This document shows positions 14,423 to 21,603 of a DNA stretch of 38,161 bases, piece by piece (within the stretch, counting starts at the first letter, position 1; every line of letters begins with the position of its first letter). Made by a program: the position numbers and the translations under genes. The notes under the pieces were generated by a model. That model searched no databases. It was not told where the DNA came from and worked only from the letters and a program-made list of their open reading frames with translations. This DNA comes from a virus: IMG/VR virus record IMGVR_UViG_3300024520_000215, positions 1 through 38,161 of that record; one strand, written 5' to 3'.

Positions 14423-14903
14423 ACCGTGCTTGGATTGTGGTGTTTCCCTTGCTCTGGGAGAGAACTGGACCGAAGCCTCGAAAAATCTATATCGGTATGT
14501 TTGTAAAACATGCGTTAATGCGCGTTCGCTCCGGTGGCGTAAGTCAAACAGAGACAGCACCCAAGCGACCAACAGAAGATGTCACATCAAGAATGTTTCT
14601 CGCCTAGAGGAATACTTGTCGTCTCGTGGTCATCAATGCGAGCTTTGTGTGAAAACGTGGCCCCGCGAGGTTTTGGATTTTCACCACCCTATCCCTGAAA
14701 GAAAAGAACGGCGGCTGGGCGCACCGGACTGGTCGGGTGGTTCAGCTGGCAGGGCCGTCCGCCGTGAAGCCGACTCTTGCCATCTCCTCTGCTCCAACTG
14801 CCACCGCCTAGAGCACGCCGCGTTACGACAGGGAGAATCTCTTCTTGCCGCCAAGGGAATCGTGCGCCCGGTTGGTCCCGCTAGTGATACGGAGGATTCA
14901 TGA
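14376..14903 (+). CDS. HNH homing-type endonuclease
   Basis: Free-standing nuclease of about 175 residues between the DNA polymerase and exonuclease genes. A zinc ribbon (CLDCG...CKTC) precedes CELC, then the HNH core: H103-H104 (DFHHPIP), N141 and H143/H147 (LLCSNCHRLEH), with flanking cysteines that would bind structural zinc. Such genes are often selfish elements that cut related phages. The start is uncertain: a TTG at 14376 overlaps the polymerase by 47 nt, while an ATG at 14307 would overlap it by 116 nt. The stop is coupled to the exonuclease ATG (ATGA), so it now sits within the operon. Confidence 0.85.
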   Translation: MLEITQSGTRGERPTRPCLDCGVSLALGENWTEASKNLYRYVCKTCVNARSLRWRKSNRDSTQATNRRCHIKNVSRLEEYLSSRGHQCELCVKTWPREVLDFHHPIPERKERRLGAPDWSGGSAGRAVRREADSCHLLCSNCHRLEHAALRQGESLLAAKGIVRPVGPASDTEDS

Positions 14904-15709
14904 AGACCCTGCTGATAGACGGAGACATTTTGGCGTACAAGTACGCCCTCGTAAACCAAGAGGACTTCTCGTGGTCACCAGGCGACATTACTTCGGTAGC
15001 CGACCTGGGGGCCGCTCAGTTCGCAATCCGCCAGTGCATCGAGAACTGGGAGTTCGAGTTGGGCGCTGAGAAGTCTGTCATCGCCCTGTCAGACCCCAAG
15101 TCCAACTGGCGCAAGTCTGTCCTCAAGACGTATAAGCACAACCGGGCGGACAAGAAGAAGCCCCTGCTGCACGGCGAACTCCGCGAGTACATGCGTTCCA
15201 CGTGGAAGACCTTTGAGGTGCCCACCCTGGAGGGCGACGACGTGCTAGGAATACTGGCGACCAACAACAAGATGGTTCCGGGCGAGAAGATTGTCGTGTC
15301 CCTGGATAAGGACATGCTGACGGTGCCGTGCAAACTGTTCAGACCACATAAGCCAGAAGAGGGTTTGCTCAACATCCGTAGTGGGGAGGCTGACTACTGT
15401 CACATGCTGCAGACACTCACGGGTGACCCCACTGATGGGTACGAGGGGTGTCCGGGTGTGGGTAAAAAGACGGCTGAACGGTTGCTAGATGTGGTCGAAG
15501 ACTATGAGTACGGAGAATCGCTAGGGGGCTTCGACCCAAGGTGGTTCGCGGTTCTGGTGGCCTACGCCGCCTCCAAGCTCCGGGGCGACCCCGTCGAGCG
15601 CGCTCTTCAACAAGCGCGCGTAGCACGCATCTGCCGAAACGAGGACTACGACTTCAAGAAAAAGGAGGTGAGGTTATGGTATCCGTACCCGCCAGTCCCG
15701 CATGGTTAA
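14900..15709 (+). CDS. gp6: 5'-3' exonuclease, T7 gp6-like
   Basis: Flap/5' nuclease of 269 residues (T7 gp6: 300) that degrades host DNA and removes primers. It begins with LLIDGDILAYKYA, the N-terminal acidic metal site of the PIN-like 5' nuclease fold, followed by EGDDVLGILA with paired Asp. The helix-hairpin-helix region TGDPTDGYEGCPGVGKKTAE binds DNA. Start overlaps the HNH stop (ATGA). The gene ends 70 bp before the terminator that closes the replication block. Confidence 0.95.
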   Translation: MKTLLIDGDILAYKYALVNQEDFSWSPGDITSVADLGAAQFAIRQCIENWEFELGAEKSVIALSDPKSNWRKSVLKTYKHNRADKKKPLLHGELREYMRSTWKTFEVPTLEGDDVLGILATNNKMVPGEKIVVSLDKDMLTVPCKLFRPHKPEEGLLNIRSGEADYCHMLQTLTGDPTDGYEGCPGVGKKTAERLLDVVEDYEYGESLGGFDPRWFAVLVAYAASKLRGDPVERALQQARVARICRNEDYDFKKKEVRLWYPYPPVPHG

Positions 15710-15738
15710 CCCATGGAGCCACCGGTCACAACATATGA
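15676..15738 (+). CDS. Possible 20-residue ORF with perfect Shine-Dalgarno
   Basis: An ATG at 15676 is preceded by AAAGGAGGTGA, a perfect anti-16S match, at 7-nt spacing, inside the 3' end of the exonuclease gene. The ORF is only 20 residues and is ATGA-coupled to a 12-residue ORF (15735-15773) with three cysteines (KCRTCMWYC). The very strong ribosome-binding site suggests translation of one or both, perhaps as a leader or a tiny zinc peptide. It could equally be chance within the Lys-rich exonuclease C-terminus. Confidence 0.3.
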   Translation: MVSVPASPAWLTHGATGHNI

Positions 15739-15779
15739 AGTGCCGCACCTGCATGTGGTACTGCCCCAAGTAATTCTTC

Positions 15780-15807
15780 GCCCCGGTTCCCGCCGGGGCA
15801 CCTTTTC
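15780..15807 (+). terminator. Intrinsic terminator closing replication block
   Basis: GCCCCGG (15780-15786) pairs with CCGGGGC (15793-15799) around a TTCCCG loop, followed by ACCTTTTC. A 7-bp GC-rich stem and short T-run is a standard terminator. It lies directly before phage promoter 3, separating replication and virion transcription. Confidence 0.8.
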
Positions 15808-15834
15808 AAAGATAAACCACATTATTGGTATCCC
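15808..15834 (+). promoter_or_regulatory. Phage RNA polymerase promoter, copy 3
   Basis: AAAGATAAACCACATTATTG followed by GTATCCC. It is identical to copy 1 for the first 18 bases and has T instead of A just before the GG of the start region. It follows the terminator at 15780-15807 and would drive the virion genes from 15849 on. Confidence 0.75.
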
Positions 15835-15848
15835 CAGAAGTTTCCTAG

Positions 15849-16022
15849 ATGAAACCATTGCCAGCAACCGTCGAATCCCTAATAGCCGAACTCGACGTCC
15901 TATATCCCCTTCGAGCCCCTCAATTAGACGAGACCGACCGCCAAATCTTCTTCAAGGCCGGTCAGCGTGAGCTGGTTGACAAGCTGAAGGCCCGTCTCCA
16001 GTACACCAAGGAACTCGCCTGA
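15849..16022 (+). CDS. Small virion-block protein (57 aa)
   Basis: First gene after promoter 3. It encodes 57 residues: an N-terminal helix (VESLIAELDVLYP), a DETDR stretch and a charged C-terminal helix (GQRELVDKLKARLQ). It is ATGA-coupled to the gp7.3-like gene. Short proteins of this type often precede portal genes in marine T7-like phages, but I cannot assign a function. The consistent coding signature and coupling make it likely real. Confidence 0.7.
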   Translation: MKPLPATVESLIAELDVLYPLRAPQLDETDRQIFFKAGQRELVDKLKARLQYTKELA

Positions 16023-16228
16023 TGTGCATCGGTCCTCTTGCCTCCAAGAAACCCAAAGCTCTGCCCCTACCGCCACCTCCCCCACCACCCAAGCAGATCG
16101 CACCACCGGCAGACCCCGCAGACACCAGCGCTGCAAAGACTGCGAAGGCACGCAAAAAGGGCACCTCCAGCCTCCAGATACCACTAGGTAGCTTCGGTGG
16201 GACTGCTGGCCTGAACCTCCCCGGCTAA
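16022..16228 (+). CDS. gp7.3-like small virion/tail assembly protein
   Basis: 68 residues with an N-terminal MCIGP, a poly-proline stretch at about 19-27, an Ala/Lys region and a C-terminus (KKGTSSLQIP...GGTAGLNLPG) resembling the GKKSLSV..SGGGINI end of T7 gp7.3, a tail-associated assembly protein. Position just before the portal is the same as in T7. The N-terminal Cys-Ile-Gly is not a signal peptide. Homology is judged by pattern and synteny only. Confidence 0.6.
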   Translation: MCIGPLASKKPKALPLPPPPPPPKQIAPPADPADTSAAKTAKARKKGTSSLQIPLGSFGGTAGLNLPG

Positions 16229-16231
16229 CGG

Positions 16232-17788
16232 ATGTTGCTGATACCCGGCGAGCTGAAAAAGCGATACGACGAGTGGGCTCAAAAGAAACGCGAACCGTTT
16301 CTTAGACGTGCGCGCGAGGCGTCCGCCTTGACGCTGCCAACATTGATTCCTCCCGAGAGCCACACGGGCGAGAACGACTTACCTAGCCCCTACCAGAACA
16401 TGGGCTCACGTGGTGTGAACAACATCGCATCTAAGCTGTTGCTGATTATGTTCCCGCCGAATCAGCCGTTCTTCCGAATGGTAATCAACGACTATGACAC
16501 GCAGAAAGAGACCGACGGGAACCCCGACGCCAAGAAGGATGTAGAAGAGGCTCTAGCTCGCTACGAGAACGCTGTCATTCAGAACATCGAGACATCAGAC
16601 GCTCGCGTGAAGATGTTCCAGACCATGAAGCACTTGGCTGTCTCTGGCAACGGACTAGTGTTCAACCAGGACGACGGCAACACCCGGCTTTACGCACTCG
16701 ACCAGTACGTCATCAAGCGTGACGCATCCGGCAACGTCCTAGCGCACATCGCGATGGACAGAGTCGCGCCAATAGCTCTGGATGAAGCCACTCAAGCAGC
16801 CTTACAGGGCAAGGTCGAACCCGACCAGATGGCCGAGGACCACAAGCTGTACACTGGTGTTGCCTGGGACGGCAAGAAATGGCGTGTCTGGCAAGAGGTT
16901 GCTGATACCGTAATTCCTAGCTCACGGGGAACGTACACCAAGAAGAACAACCCGTGGCTGCCGATTCGCCTGGAGGCAATCGACGGCGAGGACTATGGGC
17001 GCGGTTACGTCGAGAACTTTATAGGTGACTTGCAGTCCGCTGAAGGTCTGTCCGAAGCAATCGTAGAGGGTGCGCGTAATGCCGCCAAAGTGATTTGGAT
17101 GGTGAGTCAGAATGGATTCACCAGGATAGAAGACCTTGTTAAGGCTCCGAATGGTGGTTTTGTTTCAGGGAGCCCCGACGATGTCCAGGCGCTCCAGTTA
17201 CAAAAGTCCACGGACTTCAACACGGCCTTCCAGGCACTACAGGGCATCGCTGCGGACCTGAGCCGCGCATTCTTGATGAACACCTCAGTACAGCGCCCCG
17301 GTGAACGCGTCACTGCCGAAGAGATTCGCTTCGTCGCGCAGGAGCTTGAAGACGCACTCGGCGGTGTTTACTCGGTGCTTGCCCAGGAGCTGCAGTTACC
17401 GTTCCTGAAGTACCGCATCATGCGCCTAGAGAAGCACAAAAAGCTTCCCAAGCTGCCCGACTCCGTGAATCCCACCATCACCACCGGCCTACAGGCGCTT
17501 GGTCGTGGCCACGATTTGGAGCGACTAAGAGTCCTGGTTGGGCAAATTGCTCAGCTCGGTCCCGAGGTGGTGGACAAACACGTCAACATGGGTGGCCTGA
17601 TTGGCCAGCTCGCAGCCGCACTGAACGTCGAACCAAAGGGTCTTATCAATGACCCGCAGGACATCGAGCAGCAGGAGCAGCAGCAGCAACTTATGGCAAT
17701 GCTTCAACAAGCAATGCCTGGAATTATGAGCATGGCTGACAACCAGTTAACGAATGCGCAGAACGCGCAAGGAGATGCACAGCAATGA
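16232..17788 (+). CDS. gp8: Portal protein (head-tail connector), T7 gp8-like
   Basis: 518 residues, close to T7 gp8 (536). It would form the dodecameric portal at the capsid vertex through which DNA is packaged. Family-like features are the N-terminal ELKKRYDEWAQKKREPFLRRA helix, SRGVNNIASKLLLIMFPPNQPFFRM, the clip/stem region with EGLSEAIVEGARNAAK and a VTAEEIRFVAQELEDALG segment, and a Gln/Asn-rich C-terminus (IEQQEQQQQLMAML). It lies between the gp7.3-like and scaffold genes as in T7. The next small gene overlaps its stop (ATGA). Confidence 0.96.
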   Translation: MLLIPGELKKRYDEWAQKKREPFLRRAREASALTLPTLIPPESHTGENDLPSPYQNMGSRGVNNIASKLLLIMFPPNQPFFRMVINDYDTQKETDGNPDAKKDVEEALARYENAVIQNIETSDARVKMFQTMKHLAVSGNGLVFNQDDGNTRLYALDQYVIKRDASGNVLAHIAMDRVAPIALDEATQAALQGKVEPDQMAEDHKLYTGVAWDGKKWRVWQEVADTVIPSSRGTYTKKNNPWLPIRLEAIDGEDYGRGYVENFIGDLQSAEGLSEAIVEGARNAAKVIWMVSQNGFTRIEDLVKAPNGGFVSGSPDDVQALQLQKSTDFNTAFQALQGIAADLSRAFLMNTSVQRPGERVTAEEIRFVAQELEDALGGVYSVLAQELQLPFLKYRIMRLEKHKKLPKLPDSVNPTITTGLQALGRGHDLERLRVLVGQIAQLGPEVVDKHVNMGGLIGQLAAALNVEPKGLINDPQDIEQQEQQQQLMAMLQQAMPGIMSMADNQLTNAQNAQGDAQQ

Positions 17789-17997
17789 CAGACGCAAACC
17801 CACTGAAGCTCGGAGAAGACAGCGCCAAGATAGGTCCCGACGTTTCTGACCTGATGGCTCAGAAGCAAGCTGAAAAAGCCGCCGAGCAAGAGCAACACGG
17901 TGGAGCAGGTACTCCCAGCCCACAGCGGCCTCCGTCAATGAAAGGTGACGACGTCGTTGTCATCAACGGCGAAAAGTACCAGCGGACCAACCACTAA
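17785..17997 (+). CDS. Small hydrophilic virion-block protein
   Basis: 70 residues, ATGA-coupled to the portal gene and ending immediately before the scaffold GTG. It is charged and disordered-looking (a QKQAEKAAEQEQHGG stretch), with a final beta hairpin-like DVVVINGEKYQR. No known domain. The arrangement portal - small protein - scaffold suggests an assembly co-factor, but this is inference. Confidence 0.72.
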   Translation: MTDANPLKLGEDSAKIGPDVSDLMAQKQAEKAAEQEQHGGAGTPSPQRPPSMKGDDVVVINGEKYQRTNH

Positions 17998-18813
17998 GTG
18001 ACGGAGAACGTCCAGCTCGATATTGGTGGAGACCAATCCGCGCCGCCTGAAGGCCACGCTGATGCAATGGCCCATAGGTTTGACAACCAAGGGCAACCAC
18101 CACCGCCCGCGAACAACGAGCCACAGCGTCCTGAAAATGTCCCCGAGAAGTTCTGGAAGGATGGCAAGGTTGACACTGAAGGCTTGTTGCAAGCTCACGG
18201 TGAACTAGAGACCAAGCTTGGAGCTAACACTCTAGAGCCAGAAAGACCTGACCCGAAGGCGCTCGAGTCCAACAATGAGCCGGGGCTACAGGGCCAGCTT
18301 GGCATCGAGTCGGATTCGTGGGCGCGCTACACACGAGAAGCCGGCGGTGAGGGTCTTTCTGACGAGTCCTACACAGAGCTGGCTGCCAAGGGTCTTGACC
18401 GGCAACTGGTAGACACGTACATCGAAGGCCAGAAGGCTGTCGGTGAGCGTATCGTCTCCAGCGCCAAGAGCATGTTCTCAGGCGACGACGCAACGCAAAC
18501 CGAACAGTACGGCACGATGACAGCCTGGGCGCAAGAGAACTACACGCCCGAGCAGGCTGAGTCCTTCAATGCCGCCATGAACAGTGGCAGTCAGGACAAG
18601 GCAGCCGAAGCTTTCCGTAACATGAAGTCCAACTACGAGAACGTTGAAGGCGTACGCCCGAGCCTCGTTAGTGGTGACGCAGGACGCAGCGATGGTGGGG
18701 ACACCTACGCGTCGATGCAACAGGTTACCACCGACATGAAAACTCCGCTGTACAAGACTGACCCCGCCGAGCGTGCGCGGGTTCACGCGAAGCTCGATAG
18801 GTCGAACATCTAA
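17998..18813 (+). CDS. gp9: Capsid assembly (scaffolding) protein, T7 gp9-like
   Basis: 271 residues (T7 gp9: 307), acidic and mostly helical, immediately upstream of the capsid region. The N-terminus is disordered and Pro-rich; NVPEKFWKDGKVDTEGLLQAHGELE is typical of T7-like scaffolds. A central TREAGGEGLSDESYTELAAKG region and a basic C-terminal helix (PAERARVHAKLDR) complete the usual layout, the latter being the expected capsid-binding end. It would direct procapsid assembly and leave before packaging. Starts with GTG directly after the previous stop. Confidence 0.93.
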   Translation: MTENVQLDIGGDQSAPPEGHADAMAHRFDNQGQPPPPANNEPQRPENVPEKFWKDGKVDTEGLLQAHGELETKLGANTLEPERPDPKALESNNEPGLQGQLGIESDSWARYTREAGGEGLSDESYTELAAKGLDRQLVDTYIEGQKAVGERIVSSAKSMFSGDDATQTEQYGTMTAWAQENYTPEQAESFNAAMNSGSQDKAAEAFRNMKSNYENVEGVRPSLVSGDAGRSDGGDTYASMQQVTTDMKTPLYKTDPAERARVHAKLDRSNI

Positions 18814-18823
18814 GCTTCTCCCA

Positions 18824-18885
18824 CCCAGGTCCATCTCCTGCCTGGGTACCTTCGCCCAGGTCCATCTCCTGCCTGGGTACCTTCG
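18824..18885 (+). repeat. Two tandem 31-bp hairpin-forming repeats
   Basis: Two perfect 31-bp copies (18824-18854 and 18855-18885). Each contains CCCAGG and CCTGGG separated by 11 nt, so each can fold as a 6-bp hairpin, followed by TACCTTCG. They sit between the scaffold stop and the T-run terminator at 18886. They may be incomplete terminators or mRNA stability elements that reduce read-through into the capsid gene or protect 3' ends. Confidence 0.9.
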
Positions 18886-18918
18886 CCCCGGTGCAATGCC
18901 GGGGCGTCCTTATTTATC
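18886..18918 (+). terminator. Intrinsic terminator between scaffold and capsid genes
   Basis: CCCCGG (18886-18891) pairs with CCGGGG (18899-18904) around TGCAATG, then CGTCCTTATTT. Together with the two upstream hairpins it makes a triple stem-loop array. Incomplete termination here would set the scaffold-to-capsid transcript ratio. Confidence 0.75.
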
Positions 18919-18919
18919 A

Positions 18920-19184
18920 GTTTACTTCGAGTGCAAAACGCCTAGTTATGCTTGGCATTCTGTAGTCGAAGTAAACCCGTCTGATGAGATAACGCTACCT
19001 GTTACATGCGGTCGGCCAGCCGTCTTGTTAAAGGCAGCCTGTAGTAAGTCCGAATGCAACGGACGCCCAGTTACACCCAAGCCCACCGAGGTGGACACCT
19101 TGTGGTTTGTACGCGGCAACGTGCTCAGGACACCCCGCGTCCCGTTCCAGGGACATCGTGTTCAACAACCACATAGGTATTTTT
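18920..19184 (+). promoter_or_regulatory. Structured non-coding leader upstream of capsid gene
   Basis: I see no supported gene in this gap. GTTTACTTCGA (18920-18930) and TCGAAGTAAAC (18966-18976) form a perfect 11-bp stem enclosing a smaller hairpin GCCTAG/CTTGGC with one mismatch. GTCC...GGAC near 19049-19065 is a further weak hairpin. AACCACATAGGTA (19167-19179) equals the phage promoter core with three bases deleted. An open frame crosses the region but lacks a usable start. The region probably controls capsid expression. Confidence 0.45.
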
Positions 19185-20111
19185 ATGACCGCTGCAACCG
19201 TATACAATCCAGGGCAAGACAATGGTGCGGGCGACGTCAACGCACTGTTCCTTAAGGTCTTCGGTGGTGAGGTACTGACTGCGTTCCAAGAAGTGAACGT
19301 AATGATGGACAAGCAGATGGTGCGAACCATCCAGCATGGTAAGTCCGCTCAGTTCCCCGCAACTTGGAAGGTCAACTCTTCGTATCACACTGCTGGAGCC
19401 GAGATTGTCGGCCAGTCCGGTAACGTTTCTGAGCGCGTCATCACCATTGACGACTTGCTGATTGCCGACGTCTTCATCGACGTACTAGATGACGCAATGA
19501 ATCACTGGGATGTCAGCTCGGTTCTGTCCAACGAAGCTGGGCGTGAACTCAGCTATGCATTCGACAAGAACTCGCAGCAGGTTGGTGTGTTGGCTGCGCG
19601 TGCTGCCGCAACTGTCACTGGTGGTAACGGTGGTGGTTCCAGCACCAACGCTGGCTACGGCACCACGGGCTCCACCATTGCCACCGGCATCTTCCTGGGC
19701 GCGCAGACTCTCGACGAGAAAGACGTGCCTGAGAACGACCGCTATGCAGTGATGCGTCCAGCTAAGTATTACCTCGTTGCTCAAACCACCGACGTCATTA
19801 ACCGTGACTGGGGTGGGGCTGGCGTCTACTCCGAGGGTGAAGTGCTGAAGGTCGCTGGTATTCACATTGTGAAGTCCAACCATCTTCCCGAGACCAACAT
19901 CACCACTGGTCCGACTGCCTACCAGGGTAACTTCGCAACCACCACTCAGCTCATCTTCCAGAAGGGCGCGATGGGTACCGTGAAGCTGCTCGACCTGTCC
20001 ATGAGCATGGACTGGGATTTCCGTCGAAGAGGCCACCTCATCGTCGCCCAGTACGCACTTGGTCACGGCATCCTGCGGCCCGAATGTGCGTTTGAGCTGA
20101 AGACCGCTTAG
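19185..20111 (+). CDS. gp10: Major capsid protein, T7 gp10-like
   Basis: 308 residues in an HK97-fold capsid protein (T7 gp10A: 345). Recognisable regions are LFLKVFGGEVLTAFQEVN, MVRTIQHGKSAQFPATWK, the VITIDDLLIADVFIDVLDDA segment and a C-terminal LIFQKGAMGTVKLLDLSM with RRGHLIVAQYALGHGILRP. I start at the ATG at 19185 because upstream in-frame sequence (from 19107) is non-capsid-like and lies in the leader; the ribosome-binding site is poor (AGGT). A strong terminator follows at 20131, as T-phi follows gene 10 in T7. High expression is expected. Confidence 0.96.
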   Translation: MTAATVYNPGQDNGAGDVNALFLKVFGGEVLTAFQEVNVMMDKQMVRTIQHGKSAQFPATWKVNSSYHTAGAEIVGQSGNVSERVITIDDLLIADVFIDVLDDAMNHWDVSSVLSNEAGRELSYAFDKNSQQVGVLAARAAATVTGGNGGGSSTNAGYGTTGSTIATGIFLGAQTLDEKDVPENDRYAVMRPAKYYLVAQTTDVINRDWGGAGVYSEGEVLKVAGIHIVKSNHLPETNITTGPTAYQGNFATTTQLIFQKGAMGTVKLLDLSMSMDWDFRRRGHLIVAQYALGHGILRPECAFELKTA

Positions 20112-20130
20112 ACCCACCAGCAGTACCAAA

Positions 20131-20165
20131 AGGGACACCTCATTCCGGGGTGTCCTTTTTTTCAT
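20131..20165 (+). terminator. Strong intrinsic terminator after capsid gene
   Basis: GGACACC (20133-20139) pairs with GGTGTCC (20149-20155), extended by flanking A-T pairs around a bulged G, followed by a run of eight T. It corresponds in position to T7 T-phi and would partly uncouple capsid from the downstream tail genes. Confidence 0.88.
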
Positions 20166-20184
20166 TTTCATAAACGAGGTTTGA

Positions 20185-20469
20185 ATGACACTTCACGTCC
20201 TCCTTGATGACGTCACGTCTGGTAGTTCTACCGGCGCTGCCGTTCAAGCGCAGAACTACCGCAGTAAAGAGTACGGAATCGTCCAGGTGAAGATTACCAA
20301 TGCAGCCACCGTGAAACTCCAGGGCCGCACCTCCGCAAACCTGGAGTTCGAGGACATCCTCGATTCTGACCTCGTCGCCAGCGGAGCTATCCGCGTCACT
20401 TTATTTCCTCTGATGCGCGCAACGGTAGCCGGTAACAACGGTACGACACGCGTCGAACTCTTCGAGTAA
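20185..20469 (+). CDS. Small beta-rich structural protein
   Basis: 94 residues, directly after the capsid terminator with ACGAGG ahead of the ATG. It is beta-rich (GIVQVKITNAATVKLQGRT and IRVTLFPLMRATVAGNN), with no signal peptide or charged tail. A small beta protein next to the major capsid gene could be a decoration or head-tail adaptor protein. I do not recognise a specific family, so the structural role is inferred from position. Confidence 0.68.
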   Translation: MTLHVLLDDVTSGSSTGAAVQAQNYRSKEYGIVQVKITNAATVKLQGRTSANLEFEDILDSDLVASGAIRVTLFPLMRATVAGNNGTTRVELFE

Positions 20470-20476
20470 CCCTTCC

Positions 20477-20815
20477 ATGAATCTCTTTAAGACCCTTCTG
20501 GGCAAGGGTGACTCGCCCGTGCCCGCTACCAGCGTTCCTCAGTCGGAACCCGGACAAGAAGCACCAACAGTTACCACTGTCGGCCACCCCATTCACGTGA
20601 ACGAGGCGGGCAACAGTCAGCGCTCTCGCCTGCGCCATCTCAGCCGCCTGCTGAACCTCGCGGATGCCGTCTCCAAGCCGAACGTGCTTGAAGAGAAACG
20701 CGCAGAGCTTCTGCAGGAGTACGAACGGCGAATTCTCCAACTCAAGTTGATCGGCATCGAAGTCCCTCAAGACCGCGTGGGCGTCGAGAAGCTGATTGCG
20801 CAACTTAGGAAGTAA
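20477..20815 (+). CDS. Hypothetical helical protein
   Basis: 112 residues. The first half is Pro/Thr/Ser-rich and probably disordered. The second half is a charged helical coil (LEEKRAELLQEYERRILQLK). It starts 7 bp after the previous stop and ends 2 bp before the next gene, so it belongs to the capsid-tail transcript. Such coiled-coil proteins may serve in head completion, but no family is recognised. Confidence 0.68.
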   Translation: MNLFKTLLGKGDSPVPATSVPQSEPGQEAPTVTTVGHPIHVNEAGNSQRSRLRHLSRLLNLADAVSKPNVLEEKRAELLQEYERRILQLKLIGIEVPQDRVGVEKLIAQLRK

Positions 20816-20817
20816 CC

Positions 20818-21261
20818 ATGGCCTGGAATCTTTACGACAACACACGACTGGGACAGTACGAGGGCAACACGCTTAACTACGAGACGCTGACAACCATCAA
20901 GGCTGCAATCGTTACTTCTGTATACTCCGTCGACCAGAACACGCACGACTTCTTCGATGACATCACGAACGAAGTGACCGGAACCAACTACACGGCAGGT
21001 GGTAACGTAGTCGCAAACATGACCGTGACGATGAACGCTTCTGGTCTGGTGACAATCGATGGAGATGACCCCACAACGTGGGCACAGCACGCGTCTGGTT
21101 TCAGCAACGGACGACGCGCCATTTTGTACAACGACACGGGCACCGCCAGTACTTCCCGCTTGATTGCTTTCAGTGACGACTTCGGGGCCGACAAGGGTAA
21201 TGTCTCGGGCGACTTCAGCATCCAGTTAGACGCAGCAGGCATCTTCGACTCTCCGAGGTAG
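20818..21261 (+). CDS. Phage structural protein of an uncharacterised family
   Basis: 147 residues, ATG 2 bp after the preceding stop. The pattern AWNLYDNTRLGQ, TTIKAAIVTSVYSVDQNTHDFFDDI, NEVTGTNYTAGG and a C-terminal RRAILYNDTG segment recalls a widespread protein of tailed phages found next to head or tail genes, usually annotated only as hypothetical or structural. It is beta-rich with Thr/Asn repeats. It is not part of the classical T7 gene set, so it looks like an accessory virion gene. Confidence 0.72.
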   Translation: MAWNLYDNTRLGQYEGNTLNYETLTTIKAAIVTSVYSVDQNTHDFFDDITNEVTGTNYTAGGNVVANMTVTMNASGLVTIDGDDPTTWAQHASGFSNGRRAILYNDTGTASTSRLIAFSDDFGADKGNVSGDFSIQLDAAGIFDSPR

Positions 21262-21291
21262 TAACAGAATGATTATAGGTGGAGGAAAGAA

Positions 21292-21603
21292 ATGACGGTA
21301 ACGGCTGAGAAATTAAAAGACTCAGTGCAAGCCGGGGGCGATCGTCTCGTGCGATACCGTTTCACCGACTCGGTTGACGGCGAGATTCGGCATGAATCCA
21401 TTCGCATGGGCAGCGAGGAGAATGCGGACACAAGAGGCCAAGTCCGCGCACGGGCCATCGAAACCTCTAAGCCGATTGCGCTTCAACAAGCGCAAAAACA
21501 GATCGATCAAGAGGCACGCGAGACTGCCGCGCTAGAGGCCGAGGCGGCCAAAAATCCTGACTGGGACGATGGGGCCCCGCAAGTAGTTGGGGAGCTGGAG
21601 TAA
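21292..21603 (+). CDS. Hypothetical charged protein
   Basis: 103 residues, preceded by GGTGGAGGAAAG at good spacing. The N-terminal half is beta-rich (DRLVRYRFTDSVDGEIRHESI); the C-terminal half is a Gln/Ala/Glu helix (LQQAQKQIDQEARETAAL). The stop overlaps the next ATG (TAATG). It marks roughly the left edge of a segment whose codon use differs from the flanking genes. Function unknown; probably an accessory virion gene. Confidence 0.68.
   Translation: MTVTAEKLKDSVQAGGDRLVRYRFTDSVDGEIRHESIRMGSEENADTRGQVRARAIETSKPIALQQAQKQIDQEARETAALEAEAAKNPDWDDGAPQVVGELE

Noticed and set aside
18981-19010. CTGATGAG reminiscent of a hammerhead ribozyme core
   Set aside because: The required GAAA after stem II is missing and no stem I/III with a cleavage triplet can be drawn.
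19107-19184. Longer capsid start at 19107
   Set aside because: The extra 26 residues are Cys/Arg-rich and unlike capsid N-termini, and lie in the structured leader; TAATVYNPGQDNG after the ATG at 19185 looks like a true capsid start.
18773-19255. 160-codon frame spanning the scaffold-capsid gap
   Set aside because: It runs through two perfect hairpin repeats and a terminator, overlaps both neighbours and has no internal start with a ribosome-binding site.
21272-21280. ATTATAGGT resembling the phage promoter core
   Set aside because: The upstream AAAGATAA..CAC specificity part is absent and the bases double as the ribosome-binding region of the 21292 gene.
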